A stretch of 57,503 nt of DNA from a bacterium (GTDB taxonomy: Bacteria; Electryoneota; AABM5-125-24; Hatepunaeales; Hatepunaeaceae): the NCBI GenBank assembly GCA_021734165.1, contig JAIPJL010000006.1, positions 1 through 57,503 of the forward strand. Direction: 5' to 3'. Within the stretch, counting starts at the first letter, position 1, and each line of letters begins with the position of its first letter. This document shows, one piece after another, positions 25,203-32,250 of the stretch. Both the position numbers and the translations under genes were made by a program. The notes under the pieces were generated by a model. It worked only from the letters and a program-made list of their open reading frames with translations, did not search any database and had not been told where the DNA came from.

Positions 25203-27095
25203 ATGCTCTTTAAACTTAAACCGATTGCCCGTGAACTACTAATATTTCTTGGATATTTTACACTCGCTGTCTTAATGACATTACCTTTAGTATTTTATCT
25301 CGACAGCAGTATTCCGGGTGTCGGCTCCGATCCTATTTCGCATTACTGGAATTCATGGCGGTTTAGTTACTCGCTACAAGCGCCTTTGATCTTTCACACT
25401 GTAGAAGCTCCTGATCCGTTTTTTATACAGCCGTTCCGCATAATCTATGTAATTATTACCGCTTTTTTTGCCGATCTGCTGTCATATAATTTATTGATCC
25501 TGCTCGAATTTGCCCTTTCAGCTTATGGGTGTTATAGACTTACTCTTTATATACTGAAAGACCGCTGGGCGGCTGTTTATTCCGGTGTTATATTTGGTCT
25601 TAGTCCTTTTATGTTTGCTAAAGGAATGGGACATACTGGAGCCTTGCAAGCGATATCTATTCCGCTTGTAATGCTCGAATTTTTTAAGGCTTTGGATAGC
25701 AATGAGTACTGTCTGAAGCGCTCAATTACAGCCGGTATCTGGGCTGGTATTGCCGTATTTACGTCTGTCTATTTCGCTATTTATGTTGGATTGTGGCTGC
25801 TTGGTCTGGCGTTTTGGTTGCTTGCAACGAAACGATCCAACTGGGTTTTAAACTGGATTACTACAGTATCAGTAATGGTTGTATTAGCGCTTCCCAAGGC
25901 TATTACTATGATAAAACCGGCTGCTGAAGCTTCCTATTTAACCATTAAAACACTCGGTAAATGGTATCTGACGTCAATCGACCTTTTGGGAATCATTACA
26001 CCTCATTGGAATCATCCGATATGGGGAAGCTTTTTTGATATTTTCCATATAAGCTCTCCTGAGCGAGCTGCTTTTCTTGGAATCAGCGTACTGATTCTCG
26101 CTGTACTTGGCTGGCGAAAACATCAATACAGAGATTGGCGCATCTGGATTGGGATTTGGACTTTAAGCGCCTGGATACTGTCGCTTGGACCAATGCTGCA
26201 GATTGCAGGCAAACCGACTTTTATACCATTGCCTGATGCTGTTCTTTCAGTTTTTCCGATAATAAGCGCCGTAACATCCGTTTCAATGTGGATGGTACTC
26301 GCTGTGCTCGGTGTTGCTTTACTCGCAGGTGGAGGCGTTGCCTGGTTACACAGACGAGGCAACTGGTGGAGATGGACATGGATAGCTGTCATTCTTATAG
26401 CGGTAATAGAATATCTGCCTAATCCTTATCCTGTAATTCAAATGAAGAAACCCGTTGTTTTGAAACAGCTTGCGGAAGATCCTGCTAATAAAGCAGTGTT
26501 GTCACTTCCAGTCGGTGGCAGAGACACTATGGGTGAAATCGGCAGCTTCGATCCTATGTCGATATGGTATCAAACACTACATAGAAAGCCCATAATTGGT
26601 GGACGTGTTAGTAGAATGAGTGAAACTCAGCGCAATTCACTTGATTCGGATCTGATTAAAAGGATTATACATACTCAGGATTCGGTGATTTTATCGGAGA
26701 AACCAATTCAGGCATTTAATCCGCGTTCACAAGGCATCCGAGTTAAAATATTGCGGTGGGTGGAAAAAGATAGCTGGCTTGCTGGTTTAATAAAGAAAAT
26801 AATTGGTCAGGCAAAACTGGATCAGGTTCTTAACAAAGCTAAACGTGATCATGGAACGCCATTGGAAGCTTTACCGACATTAATTCAATTGGATAGCGAG
26901 ACAGCCCTTAATCAGGCAGATTCACTTGACATAGGATTCGTTCTCGCAAATGATTTATCGTCCTCTGTAGTGAAGGGAGCGCTGAGAACCTGTAAAGAAA
27001 TACTTCCGCTTGAACTAATTGGAGAAGAAATGGGAGTTGCTTTGTATAAAGTTATTTATTCAGATAACGATACATTGACAGCTCTTTATAGGTAA
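25203..27095 (+). CDS. Multi-spanning membrane protein, glycosyltransferase-like (GT-C type)
   Basis: A 630-residue protein with about 11 membrane segments in the first 430 residues and a soluble tail. The first loop reads 'IPGVGSDPISHYWNSWRFSY', where an acidic pair followed by a membrane-border region resembles the catalytic loop of GT-C glycosyltransferases (PMT / GT39 group). No canonical DxD is visible. The start is ATG 25203 rather than GTG 25197. It may glycosylate envelope polymers or be one of the many unclassified membrane proteins of this shape. Hairpin repeat and nuoJ follow. Confidence 0.6.
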   Translation: MLFKLKPIARELLIFLGYFTLAVLMTLPLVFYLDSSIPGVGSDPISHYWNSWRFSYSLQAPLIFHTVEAPDPFFIQPFRIIYVIITAFFADLLSYNLLILLEFALSAYGCYRLTLYILKDRWAAVYSGVIFGLSPFMFAKGMGHTGALQAISIPLVMLEFFKALDSNEYCLKRSITAGIWAGIAVFTSVYFAIYVGLWLLGLAFWLLATKRSNWVLNWITTVSVMVVLALPKAITMIKPAAEASYLTIKTLGKWYLTSIDLLGIITPHWNHPIWGSFFDIFHISSPERAAFLGISVLILAVLGWRKHQYRDWRIWIGIWTLSAWILSLGPMLQIAGKPTFIPLPDAVLSVFPIISAVTSVSMWMVLAVLGVALLAGGGVAWLHRRGNWWRWTWIAVILIAVIEYLPNPYPVIQMKKPVVLKQLAEDPANKAVLSLPVGGRDTMGEIGSFDPMSIWYQTLHRKPIIGGRVSRMSETQRNSLDSDLIKRIIHTQDSVILSEKPIQAFNPRSQGIRVKILRWVEKDSWLAGLIKKIIGQAKLDQVLNKAKRDHGTPLEALPTLIQLDSETALNQADSLDIGFVLANDLSSSVVKGALRTCKEILPLELIGEEMGVALYKVIYSDNDTLTALYR

Positions 27096-27096
27096 G

Positions 27097-27124
27097 AGCG
27101 CCGTCAGGCGTCCTCGCCTGATGG
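27097..27124 (+). repeat. Hairpin repeat, stem CCGTCAGGCG, loop TCCT
   Basis: Left arm 27101-27110, loop 27111-27114, right arm 27115-27124 with a single G.T-type mismatch. The leader is GAGCG, as in other copies. It begins just after the stop of the membrane-protein gene, in front of nuoJ. Confidence 0.85.
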
Positions 27125-27202
27125 ATAACACTTTATTATTAGTAACCATAAAAATACAAAGAAGATTCAGTACTTTTAACAAGTAATAGATTACAAAAAC
27201 AC

Positions 27203-27736
27203 ATGGAAATTATCCTTTTCATCATTACAGCGTTGATAGCATTAGCATCTGCGCTGATGGTCATCACACGCAAAAGCCCGATTGCATCGGTACTGTTTCT
27301 TGTGCTGACCTTTGTCTGTATTGCAGTACTGTACGTCATGCTCGGCGCTCAGTTCATTGCGGCGATGCAGATAATCGTTTACGCCGGCGCAATTATGGTG
27401 CTCTTCCTGTTCGTACTGATGCTGCTCAATCTGCGCGGCAACCAAGGCTGGGAGAACATCTCCCCCGCTCGCATCGGTCTGGGCTTCGCAGCAGCAGGAT
27501 TACTGCTGCTCGTTGCAGTTGCCTGGTTGAAAACAGCAGGAAGCATGGAAGTAGCAGGACTCGATCCTGAGATGGGCACAGTCTCCGCATTCGGAGATGT
27601 CCTCTTTCAGCGTTTCTTACTTCCATTCGAAATCGCCTCAGTATTGCTGCTTGGAGCTATCATAGGCGTCGTTGCTATGATAAAACGCAAACCGCTTGCA
27701 GAGCTTGGTGAAGATAAAGAAGGGAAAGTATCATGA
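27203..27736 (+). CDS. nuoJ: NADH-quinone oxidoreductase subunit J
   Basis: A 177-residue membrane subunit of respiratory complex I. Five hydrophobic segments; the signature '[20 protein letters not shown]' and '[20 protein letters not shown]' (which contains the conserved pi-bulge region of helix 3) is exact for NuoJ. The end, '[14 protein letters not shown]', is cytoplasmic. It overlaps nuoK by ATGA. nuoA-I are not in the window; J and K are the first of five subunits that are spread over 29 kb. Confidence 0.95.
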   Translation: MEIILFIITALIALASALMVITRKSPIASVLFLVLTFVCIAVLYVMLGAQFIAAMQIIVYAGAIMVLFLFVLMLLNLRGNQGWENISPARIGLGFAAAGLLLLVAVAWLKTAGSMEVAGLDPEMGTVSAFGDVLFQRFLLPFEIASVLLLGAIIGVVAMIKRKPLAELGEDKEGKVS

Positions 27737-28038
27737 CCCTCGGACCCGGATGGTATCTCACGCTCTCAGCGTTATTGTTTTGCATAGGCATTGCAGGCGT
27801 TCTGACGCGCAGAAATGCGCTGATCATCTTCATGTCTATTGAGTTGATGTTGAATGCTGTCAACCTAAGTTTCGTGACCTTCGGACGCTATTTACCGGAT
27901 GCTAACGGACAGGTATTTGTCTTCTTCATAATGGCTGTCGCTGCGGCTGAAGTCGCCGTAGGACTGGCAATTATCGTAACCATCTTCCGGCATAAGGAAA
28001 GCGTGGATATAGATAAAGTCAACCTGATGAAATGGTAA
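27733..28038 (+). CDS. nuoK: NADH-quinone oxidoreductase subunit K
   Basis: A 101-residue membrane subunit of complex I with three transmembrane helices. '[20 protein letters not shown]', '[17 protein letters not shown]' and '[19 protein letters not shown]' contain the two membrane glutamates (in 'SIELMLN' and 'AAEVAVG') needed for proton pumping. It is coupled to nuoJ by an ATGA overlap. The usual next gene, nuoL, is 6.6 kb downstream. Confidence 0.96.
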   Translation: MTLGPGWYLTLSALLFCIGIAGVLTRRNALIIFMSIELMLNAVNLSFVTFGRYLPDANGQVFVFFIMAVAAAEVAVGLAIIVTIFRHKESVDIDKVNLMKW

Positions 28039-28046
28039 TACACTAC

Positions 28047-28076
28047 GGAGTGCTGTCACGTGCCCCCACGTGACAG
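28047..28076 (+). repeat. Hairpin repeat, perfect stem CTGTCACGTG, loop CCCC
   Basis: Arms 28053-28062 and 28067-28076 match perfectly over ten bases, with loop CCCC and leader GGAGTG. It starts eight bases after the nuoK stop and is the first element of accessory block A. Confidence 0.9.
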
Positions 28077-28104
28077 TGATAAAACTCCGACGAGAAAACA
28101 AAAT

Positions 28105-28710
28105 ATGAAATATCTGATTGCCATTTTAATTCCGTTGTTAACTTTTATCGGCTGCACGGATAAGTATGATTTTATGATTCCAGCGAGCGATGAAATCTGG
28201 CCTCTCGCTGAGAGTAATAAATGGACTTATGATGCATCTGCAACCATAATAGATACAAATAGCATAAGGGCGACGGTGTTGATTTGGGTTGATTCAACAT
28301 TCTTTTGGAATGATGAATTTCCCTGGTACACACTGAAAACGATTAGCAATTTGCTCCCATTGAATCTATCATATCGTCTTGAAGAGGATGGCTTGCACAG
28401 GCTAACTTTCTCATTGGACAGCAGCGCTGCAACAAATGAATTATACTTAAAATACCCATGTGAGGTAAATGAGGGTTGGACATTGTCAAATGGAAATACT
28501 GTCATATTATTAAGTGATAATGATCAGGTAAATAATACATTAGGTAATTACACAGGCTGCTACCGTTATAAAGAGAGTTACTCAGGTGGAGGTTACAATG
28601 AGGTAAGTTTATTTCCTGGTATCGGACCACTCTTGATGGATTACACCATAACATCTCCGATAGGTAGATTAAAAGCTAAGGCTGAGCTTGTTAATTATGA
28701 GGTTAATTAA
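28105..28710 (+). CDS. Lipoprotein of a local paralogous family (copy 1)
   Basis: A 201-residue lipoprotein. 'MKYLIAILIPLLTFIGC' is a short signal with lipobox 'FIGC', which fixes the start at ATG 28105 although the frame is open to 28060. The body has 'WPLAESNKWTYDASATIIDT', 'CEVNEGWTLSNGNTV' and 'GGGYNEVSLFPGIGPLLMDY'. The 'NKWTYD', 'YP..VNEGW' and 'PGIGPL' positions match the other two copies at 28718 and 31140 ('NYWIYN', 'NYWTYD', 'KPGVGIV'). It is probably outer-membrane attached. Function unknown. It precedes copy 2 with a 7-bp gap. Confidence 0.72.
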   Translation: MKYLIAILIPLLTFIGCTDKYDFMIPASDEIWPLAESNKWTYDASATIIDTNSIRATVLIWVDSTFFWNDEFPWYTLKTISNLLPLNLSYRLEEDGLHRLTFSLDSSAATNELYLKYPCEVNEGWTLSNGNTVILLSDNDQVNNTLGNYTGCYRYKESYSGGGYNEVSLFPGIGPLLMDYTITSPIGRLKAKAELVNYEVN

Positions 28711-28717
28711 AATAAAA

Positions 28718-29332
28718 ATGAAGCTTACATACATATCGTTAGCGCTGATCCTTCTTCTAACAGGATTCGCAATTCTTGGATGTGAGGAGGATTCACCGAC
28801 ATCACCGGGGCTCCCAAAAAATCTCATATCATTCGGTTTCAATAACTACTGGATATACAATAGTGAATCCTTTGAAAACGACTCGCTTCGTTACCGCAAT
28901 GTTGATACACTAACGATTAAGGATGAAGTTTTAATCTGGGGCAGTTCTGAATGGATGCAATATCAGGGCAATACCAATGTATATTGGCGTAATGGAGTTG
29001 ATGGCGTCTGGCGTTTAATTATCAATAACGAATACCCTTTTGGAATAGCGGACAGGTATTATTCCTATCCGACTGCAGCTGGAGAAATTTGGTATGCAGC
29101 ATCTACTGACGACACTATAAGAGTTGTTTCGATAGCCGAAACGGTGGAAGTTCCGGCGGGATTATTCGAAGATTGTTATTACTATCAAATCGTCAGTTCT
29201 GATGACCGCAGCAGGATTTCGGTTTGGGTTAAGCCGGGTGTTGGTATTGTGCAGCAAAGCAATTTGAGGTTTGCAAATAATGATACCTTACGAACTACAT
29301 CATTATTAAAAGAATACTACGGTTCCAATTGA
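28718..29332 (+). CDS. Lipoprotein of a local paralogous family (copy 2)
   Basis: A 204-residue lipoprotein with signal 'MKLTYISLALILLLTGFAIL' and lipobox 'AILGC'. The frame is open to 28688, but ATG 28718 gives the best signal. Family landmarks: 'NYWIYNSESF', 'NEYPFGIADRYYSYPTAAGE', 'TVEVPAGLFEDCYYYQIV', 'VWVKPGVGIVQQS' and 'LLKEYY'. The paired 'VPAG.F.DC' and 'KPGVG' motifs are shared with the copy at 31140, and in a weaker form with the broken copy near 3.3-3.7 kb. The conserved cysteine in 'EDCYYY' is notable. Confidence 0.75.
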   Translation: MKLTYISLALILLLTGFAILGCEEDSPTSPGLPKNLISFGFNNYWIYNSESFENDSLRYRNVDTLTIKDEVLIWGSSEWMQYQGNTNVYWRNGVDGVWRLIINNEYPFGIADRYYSYPTAAGEIWYAASTDDTIRVVSIAETVEVPAGLFEDCYYYQIVSSDDRSRISVWVKPGVGIVQQSNLRFANNDTLRTTSLLKEYYGSN

Positions 29333-29350
29333 TTTGATTGCCGGTTTGTA

Positions 29351-29440
29351 TTAGAACGCTGTCTCGTGTCCTCACGTGACAGAATAACGGTGACTGAAAG
29401 ACCACTAATACCGGTGGGGCAGACATTTTTGTCTGTCATC
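29351..29440 (+). repeat. Two hairpin repeats downstream of the lipoprotein pair
   Basis: The first, 29359-29382, has stem CTGTCTCGTG/CACGTGACAG with one mismatch and loop TCCT. The second, 29419-29436, pairs GCAGACA with TGTCTGT around a T-rich loop and has the leader GGTGG. They lie between copy 2 and the zinc-ribbon gene. Confidence 0.8.
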
Positions 29441-29470
29441 TAAAATCAAGTTACTACCAGGAGGTAAGTT

Positions 29471-29764
29471 ATGGAAAATCATAATGTTGAAAATGCACAT
29501 TGTCCTTTCTGCAACGCAGAGACTCTTTCCTGGGAAGGTGTTAACATAGTCTGTCTTGAATGTTGCGATCGGGCGCTGGATAAGGATGGCAATCCTCACA
29601 AGGTTAAGTACAAATGGGATAAGCGGATTGAGTCACTAAACTGCCTGCCTTGGAAGGTTTACATTGATGGGAAGGAGTGCTATCAGCACTATTTCCTTGG
29701 AATCTGCATAACAATACTGGTAGATGACGCCCCTGACTTCTTCAAGGTTCTCTGTGAAGATTAG
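29471..29764 (+). CDS. Small zinc-ribbon protein
   Basis: A 97-residue protein with a perfect ribosome site (GGAGGTAAG) before ATG 29471. Residues 10-34 carry 'CPFC' and 'CLECC' knuckles, forming a zinc ribbon, followed by 'KVKYKWDKRIESLNC' and 'KECYQHYFLGICITILV'. I do not recognise the family. It lies in the accessory block between nuoK and nuoL, flanked on both sides by hairpin repeats. Confidence 0.65.
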   Translation: MENHNVENAHCPFCNAETLSWEGVNIVCLECCDRALDKDGNPHKVKYKWDKRIESLNCLPWKVYIDGKECYQHYFLGICITILVDDAPDFFKVLCED

Positions 29765-30060
29765 ACAGGAAGAAACATTTGACAAGAGAGTATATTGGGT
29801 GGCGCAGCCATTCCTGCCTGTGATGTAGTTTGTTAGGGCAAGTAAAATTAATGTACAATCACCCTCCCACCTACGGAGTAGGGGGGAATTAAAGGGGGGT
29901 TTCCTTAAGTAATATGATTTTAAGTTATTAAATTACATGTTGATAGATTAATTTGACAGGGTGGCACGGGCTACTCGTTGCCCGTGTTTCTTTATAGAAT
30001 GTAGAATTAACTGTGGGTGGCGCAGGCGTCACTGCCTGTGATGTTTATAGATTAACTTAA
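29765..30060 (+). repeat. Repeat-only intergenic region
   Basis: No gene. Elements in order: 29798-29825, a degenerate GGTGGCGCAGCC...hairpin with loop TTCC. 29862-29908, an ACCTACGGAGTAGGGGGG element followed by AATTAAAGGGGGGTTTCCTT, matching the element inside the tandem repeats at 56591 and 56815. 29960-29987, a hairpin with stem CACGGGC/GCCCGTG. 30016-30042, a hairpin with stem CGCAGGC/GCCTGTG and leader GGGTGG. Four different repeat families are packed into 300 bases. Confidence 0.85.
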
Positions 30061-30069
30061 GGCACGACT

Positions 30070-30957
30070 GTTAAAAAACTATTCCTGATCCTGAATCCCC
30101 ACAGCGGGAAAGGCAGAAGCCTCAAAGTTCTGGAGACGGTTAAGCCGCTGTTTGATGAAGCCGGAATCGAACTTGACGTCAACAGGACTGATCACTACGA
30201 ACATGCAAAACAGCTTGCCGAAAGCTTTGACATCAAGGGATACGACGGAATTTGCGCTATCGGGGGTGACGGCACGATGCACGAAGTGGTCAACGGTCTG
30301 CTCTCGCGGGAGGATGGATTAAAAATACCGATTGGATTGATACCGGGTGGAACCGGATGCTCTTTTATGTACGACCAGGACTGCCTCGATCCTGTGGAGG
30401 CAGCGAAAAGGATAATTGCAGGCAGCGCCAAGCCAATCGACGCAGCAACGGTTGAAGCGGGAGGCGAGTCGCTATATGCATTTAACATCGTCGGTTGGGG
30501 TATGATTGACGACATTAACCGTTTGGCTGAGAAGATGCGCTGGCTGGGGGGAAGCCGTTATACGGTTGCTGCTCTTTTACTTATTATCGTCCATCGCAAG
30601 CGCAGAGCGAAACTGCTGATTGATGGCGTGGAGCATACGGACGATTTCATCTTCGGCATCGGCTGCAACACGATACACACCGGCAAAGCGATGAAGATGG
30701 CTCCCAAGGCAAAGCTTGACGACGGTCTAATCGACCTGGTGGTGGTTCGCAAAGCAGGACAGCTTGAATTGCTGAAGGTCTTCCCAAAGATATTCAGCGG
30801 AACGCACATCTCGCATCCGTTCGTCGAATACCGGCAGGTCAAGTCCTTCTCCATCATCCCGGACGAAGTGGACACCCTGACCATCGACGGCGAACCGAAG
30901 GGGCATACCCCTGTGCATGTGAAGATGATCGAAAAGGGATTTGAGGTTTTTGGGTAG
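30070..30957 (+). CDS. Diacylglycerol kinase / lipid kinase family protein; no canonical start codon
   Basis: A DagK/YegS-type lipid kinase of about 295 residues. The N-terminal 'KKLFLILNPHSGKGRSLKVL' and the diagnostic nucleotide loop 'CAIGGDGTMHEVVNGLLSR' are both present, followed by 'IPLGLIPGGTG'-type 'IPIGLIPGGTGCSF' and 'TLTIDGEPKGHTPVHVKM'. An ATG exists only at 30277, inside the GGDGT motif, and would delete the first part of the catalytic fold. Upstream, the frame extends to a TAA at 30058 without ATG, GTG or TTG. GTT 30070 lies seven bases after AAGG and aligns with the expected start, so I place the start there. Either GTT works as a start or GTG has been lost. Confidence 0.72.
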   Translation, partial: VKKLFLILNPHSGKGRSLKVLETVKPLFDEAGIELDVNRTDHYEHAKQLAESFDIKGYDGICAIGGDGTMHEVVNGLLSREDGLKIPIGLIPGGTGCSFMYDQDCLDPVEAAKRIIAGSAKPIDAATVEAGGESLYAFNIVGWGMIDDINRLAEKMRWLGGSRYTVAALLLIIVHRKRRAKLLIDGVEHTDDFIFGIGCNTIHTGKAMKMAPKAKLDDGLIDLVVVRKAGQLELLKVFPKIFSGTHISHPFVEYRQVKSFSIIPDEVDTLTIDGEPKGHTPVHVKMIEKGFEVFG

Positions 30958-30960
30958 TAT

Positions 30961-31048
30961 TAAAAAAGGAGTGCCGTCATATATCCTTGAGACCTTCGAA
31001 ATATTTGGAAAGTGTAGCCCGTCATTCCTGCGCAGGCAGGAATCCAGA
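30961..31048 (+). repeat. Dispersed repeat fragments
   Basis: 30967-30987 is a decayed copy of the GGAGTGCCGTCA... hairpin repeat. 31019-31046, 'CGTCATTCCTGCGCAGGCAG' followed by GAATCC, is a separate dyad repeat (TCCTGC / GCAGGA) that resembles repeats found in many unrelated environmental genomes. No gene lies in this 180-base gap. Confidence 0.65.
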
Positions 31049-31139
31049 CAAGAATGATAAGTCAGGGTGTTAGAACAATTGGTGAGCCAAGGATAGTGGA
31101 TGTTTGTCTTGTAAGATACTTAAATAAAGGATTGGAACT

Positions 31140-31772
31140 ATGGTGAGAAATTTTGCCAAATCGGCACTCTTTTTAACGTTGATCTTAGCGCTCAATGCTT
31201 GTAATACAGCAAGAGACAACAAGGCTCTAACACCCTACGCAGTCGGTAATTACTGGACTTACGATGTTGAGACTTATTTGAACGATGCTGTTGATCCTGC
31301 TACGAGCAATGAACATACCATAAAAATAGAAGAAGAGATCAACTGGGGTGAACACACCTGGTATGGGTATAAAAAGGATGGAAATAGCGAATATTACCGT
31401 AACGCTGAGGAGGGTATGTACAGTCTTGAGTTTAATGATGCGCATCCCGATGGATCTGCCAAATTAGTAATTGAATATCCCCTCAAGGTTGGAAGCAGTT
31501 GGTCGGTTGAAACGGAAGGACTTGAACCTGTGGTTATTACAACAACAGTTGTTGAAGCCGACGATGAAACTGTAGTCGTACCGGCAGGAATATTTGATGA
31601 TTGTTTACGCTGTAATATAACAATGTCAGATATGTCCTTTATGGAAGGACAAATTGGTAATTGGGTAAAGCAGACAAAATGGTTCAAACCGGGTGTCGGT
31701 TGGGTTAAAATGGAGATAGTTTTTACAACATGGGAACAGGTTTTTCTCCTGAAAGAATATCATGTTAAATAA
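31140..31772 (+). CDS. Lipoprotein of a local paralogous family (copy 3)
   Basis: A 210-residue lipoprotein with signal 'MVRNFAKSALFLTLILALNA' and lipobox cysteine in 'LNACN'. The family landmarks are clear: 'VGNYWTYDVETYLND', 'GEHTWYGYK', 'LEFNDAHPDGSAK', 'YPLKVGSSW', 'VVVPAGIFDDCLRCNIT', 'KWFKPGVGWVKMEI' and 'LLKEYH'. AAAGGA lies eight bases upstream of the ATG. It is separated from copies 1 and 2 by the kinase gene and several repeats. Function unknown. Confidence 0.75.
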   Translation: MVRNFAKSALFLTLILALNACNTARDNKALTPYAVGNYWTYDVETYLNDAVDPATSNEHTIKIEEEINWGEHTWYGYKKDGNSEYYRNAEEGMYSLEFNDAHPDGSAKLVIEYPLKVGSSWSVETEGLEPVVITTTVVEADDETVVVPAGIFDDCLRCNITMSDMSFMEGQIGNWVKQTKWFKPGVGWVKMEIVFTTWEQVFLLKEYHVK

Positions 31773-31828
31773 GGTGAAGACTATTCATGAGCTTAAGGAG
31801 TACTGTTTTTAATAGTGGTTAAATAAAA

Positions 31829-31856
31829 TATCCTGTTTATCCTGTTAATCCTGTCA
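31829..31856 (+). repeat. TATCCTG-type direct repeat
   Basis: Three near-identical nine-base units, ATCCTGTTT, ATCCTGTTA, ATCCTGTC, in tandem. Related copies stand at 14522 (same strand) and at 44847 (opposite strand). In each case the element is in a short spacer right next to a gene. Confidence 0.75.
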
Positions 31857-31869
31857 AAAGAAATAGTGG

Positions 31870-32202
31870 ATGAAAATGAGAAAACGACTGCGTAAAAAGA
31901 AACATCTTTGCGAGTTCAAAGAGTTCGGTTGTGAGTTGATTATCGAGAGAAACACCAAATCTGACTATAAAGAATTCATGTATGCCTTTATAGATGACGC
32001 CATCGAAGCCAACGACTGTTACTGCGGTGGCGGAGGCAAAGAAGACCATTGGGAATTCATCGTTGAACTCGGTCACAAAGACGATAATCCTGAACAGCGA
32101 CTTAAACAGGTCTGCAATTGGCTTGACAGCAGAGAGGATGTAAAGGAATACAAAACAGGTGAATTGATTGACTTGTGGTATGGGGAATTCTCTGATGATT
32201 GA
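31870..32202 (+). CDS. YggL-like (DUF469) 50S-ribosome-binding protein
   Basis: A 110-residue protein. 'RKRLRKKKHLCEFKEFGCEL' and 'FMYAFIDDAIEANDCYCGGG' with 'GKEDHWEFIVEL' are the hallmarks of the YggL/DUF469 family, small proteins that bind the large ribosomal subunit in gamma-proteobacteria. The acidic C-terminus and the length agree. The start is ATG 31870; ATG 31876 is nearly as good. The next gene, an AAA ATPase, follows after 48 bp but is probably a separate unit. Confidence 0.78.
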   Translation: MKMRKRLRKKKHLCEFKEFGCELIIERNTKSDYKEFMYAFIDDAIEANDCYCGGGGKEDHWEFIVELGHKDDNPEQRLKQVCNWLDSREDVKEYKTGELIDLWYGEFSDD

Positions 32203-32250
32203 GAGGATTGTTAAAACAATACAAGGCTTTTTAATTGAAAGGTAACTAAG

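Noticed and set aside
30277-30957. Lipid kinase called from ATG 30277
   Set aside because: This start lies inside the GGDGT loop and would remove the N-terminal part of the active site, while the upstream frame is open and conserved.
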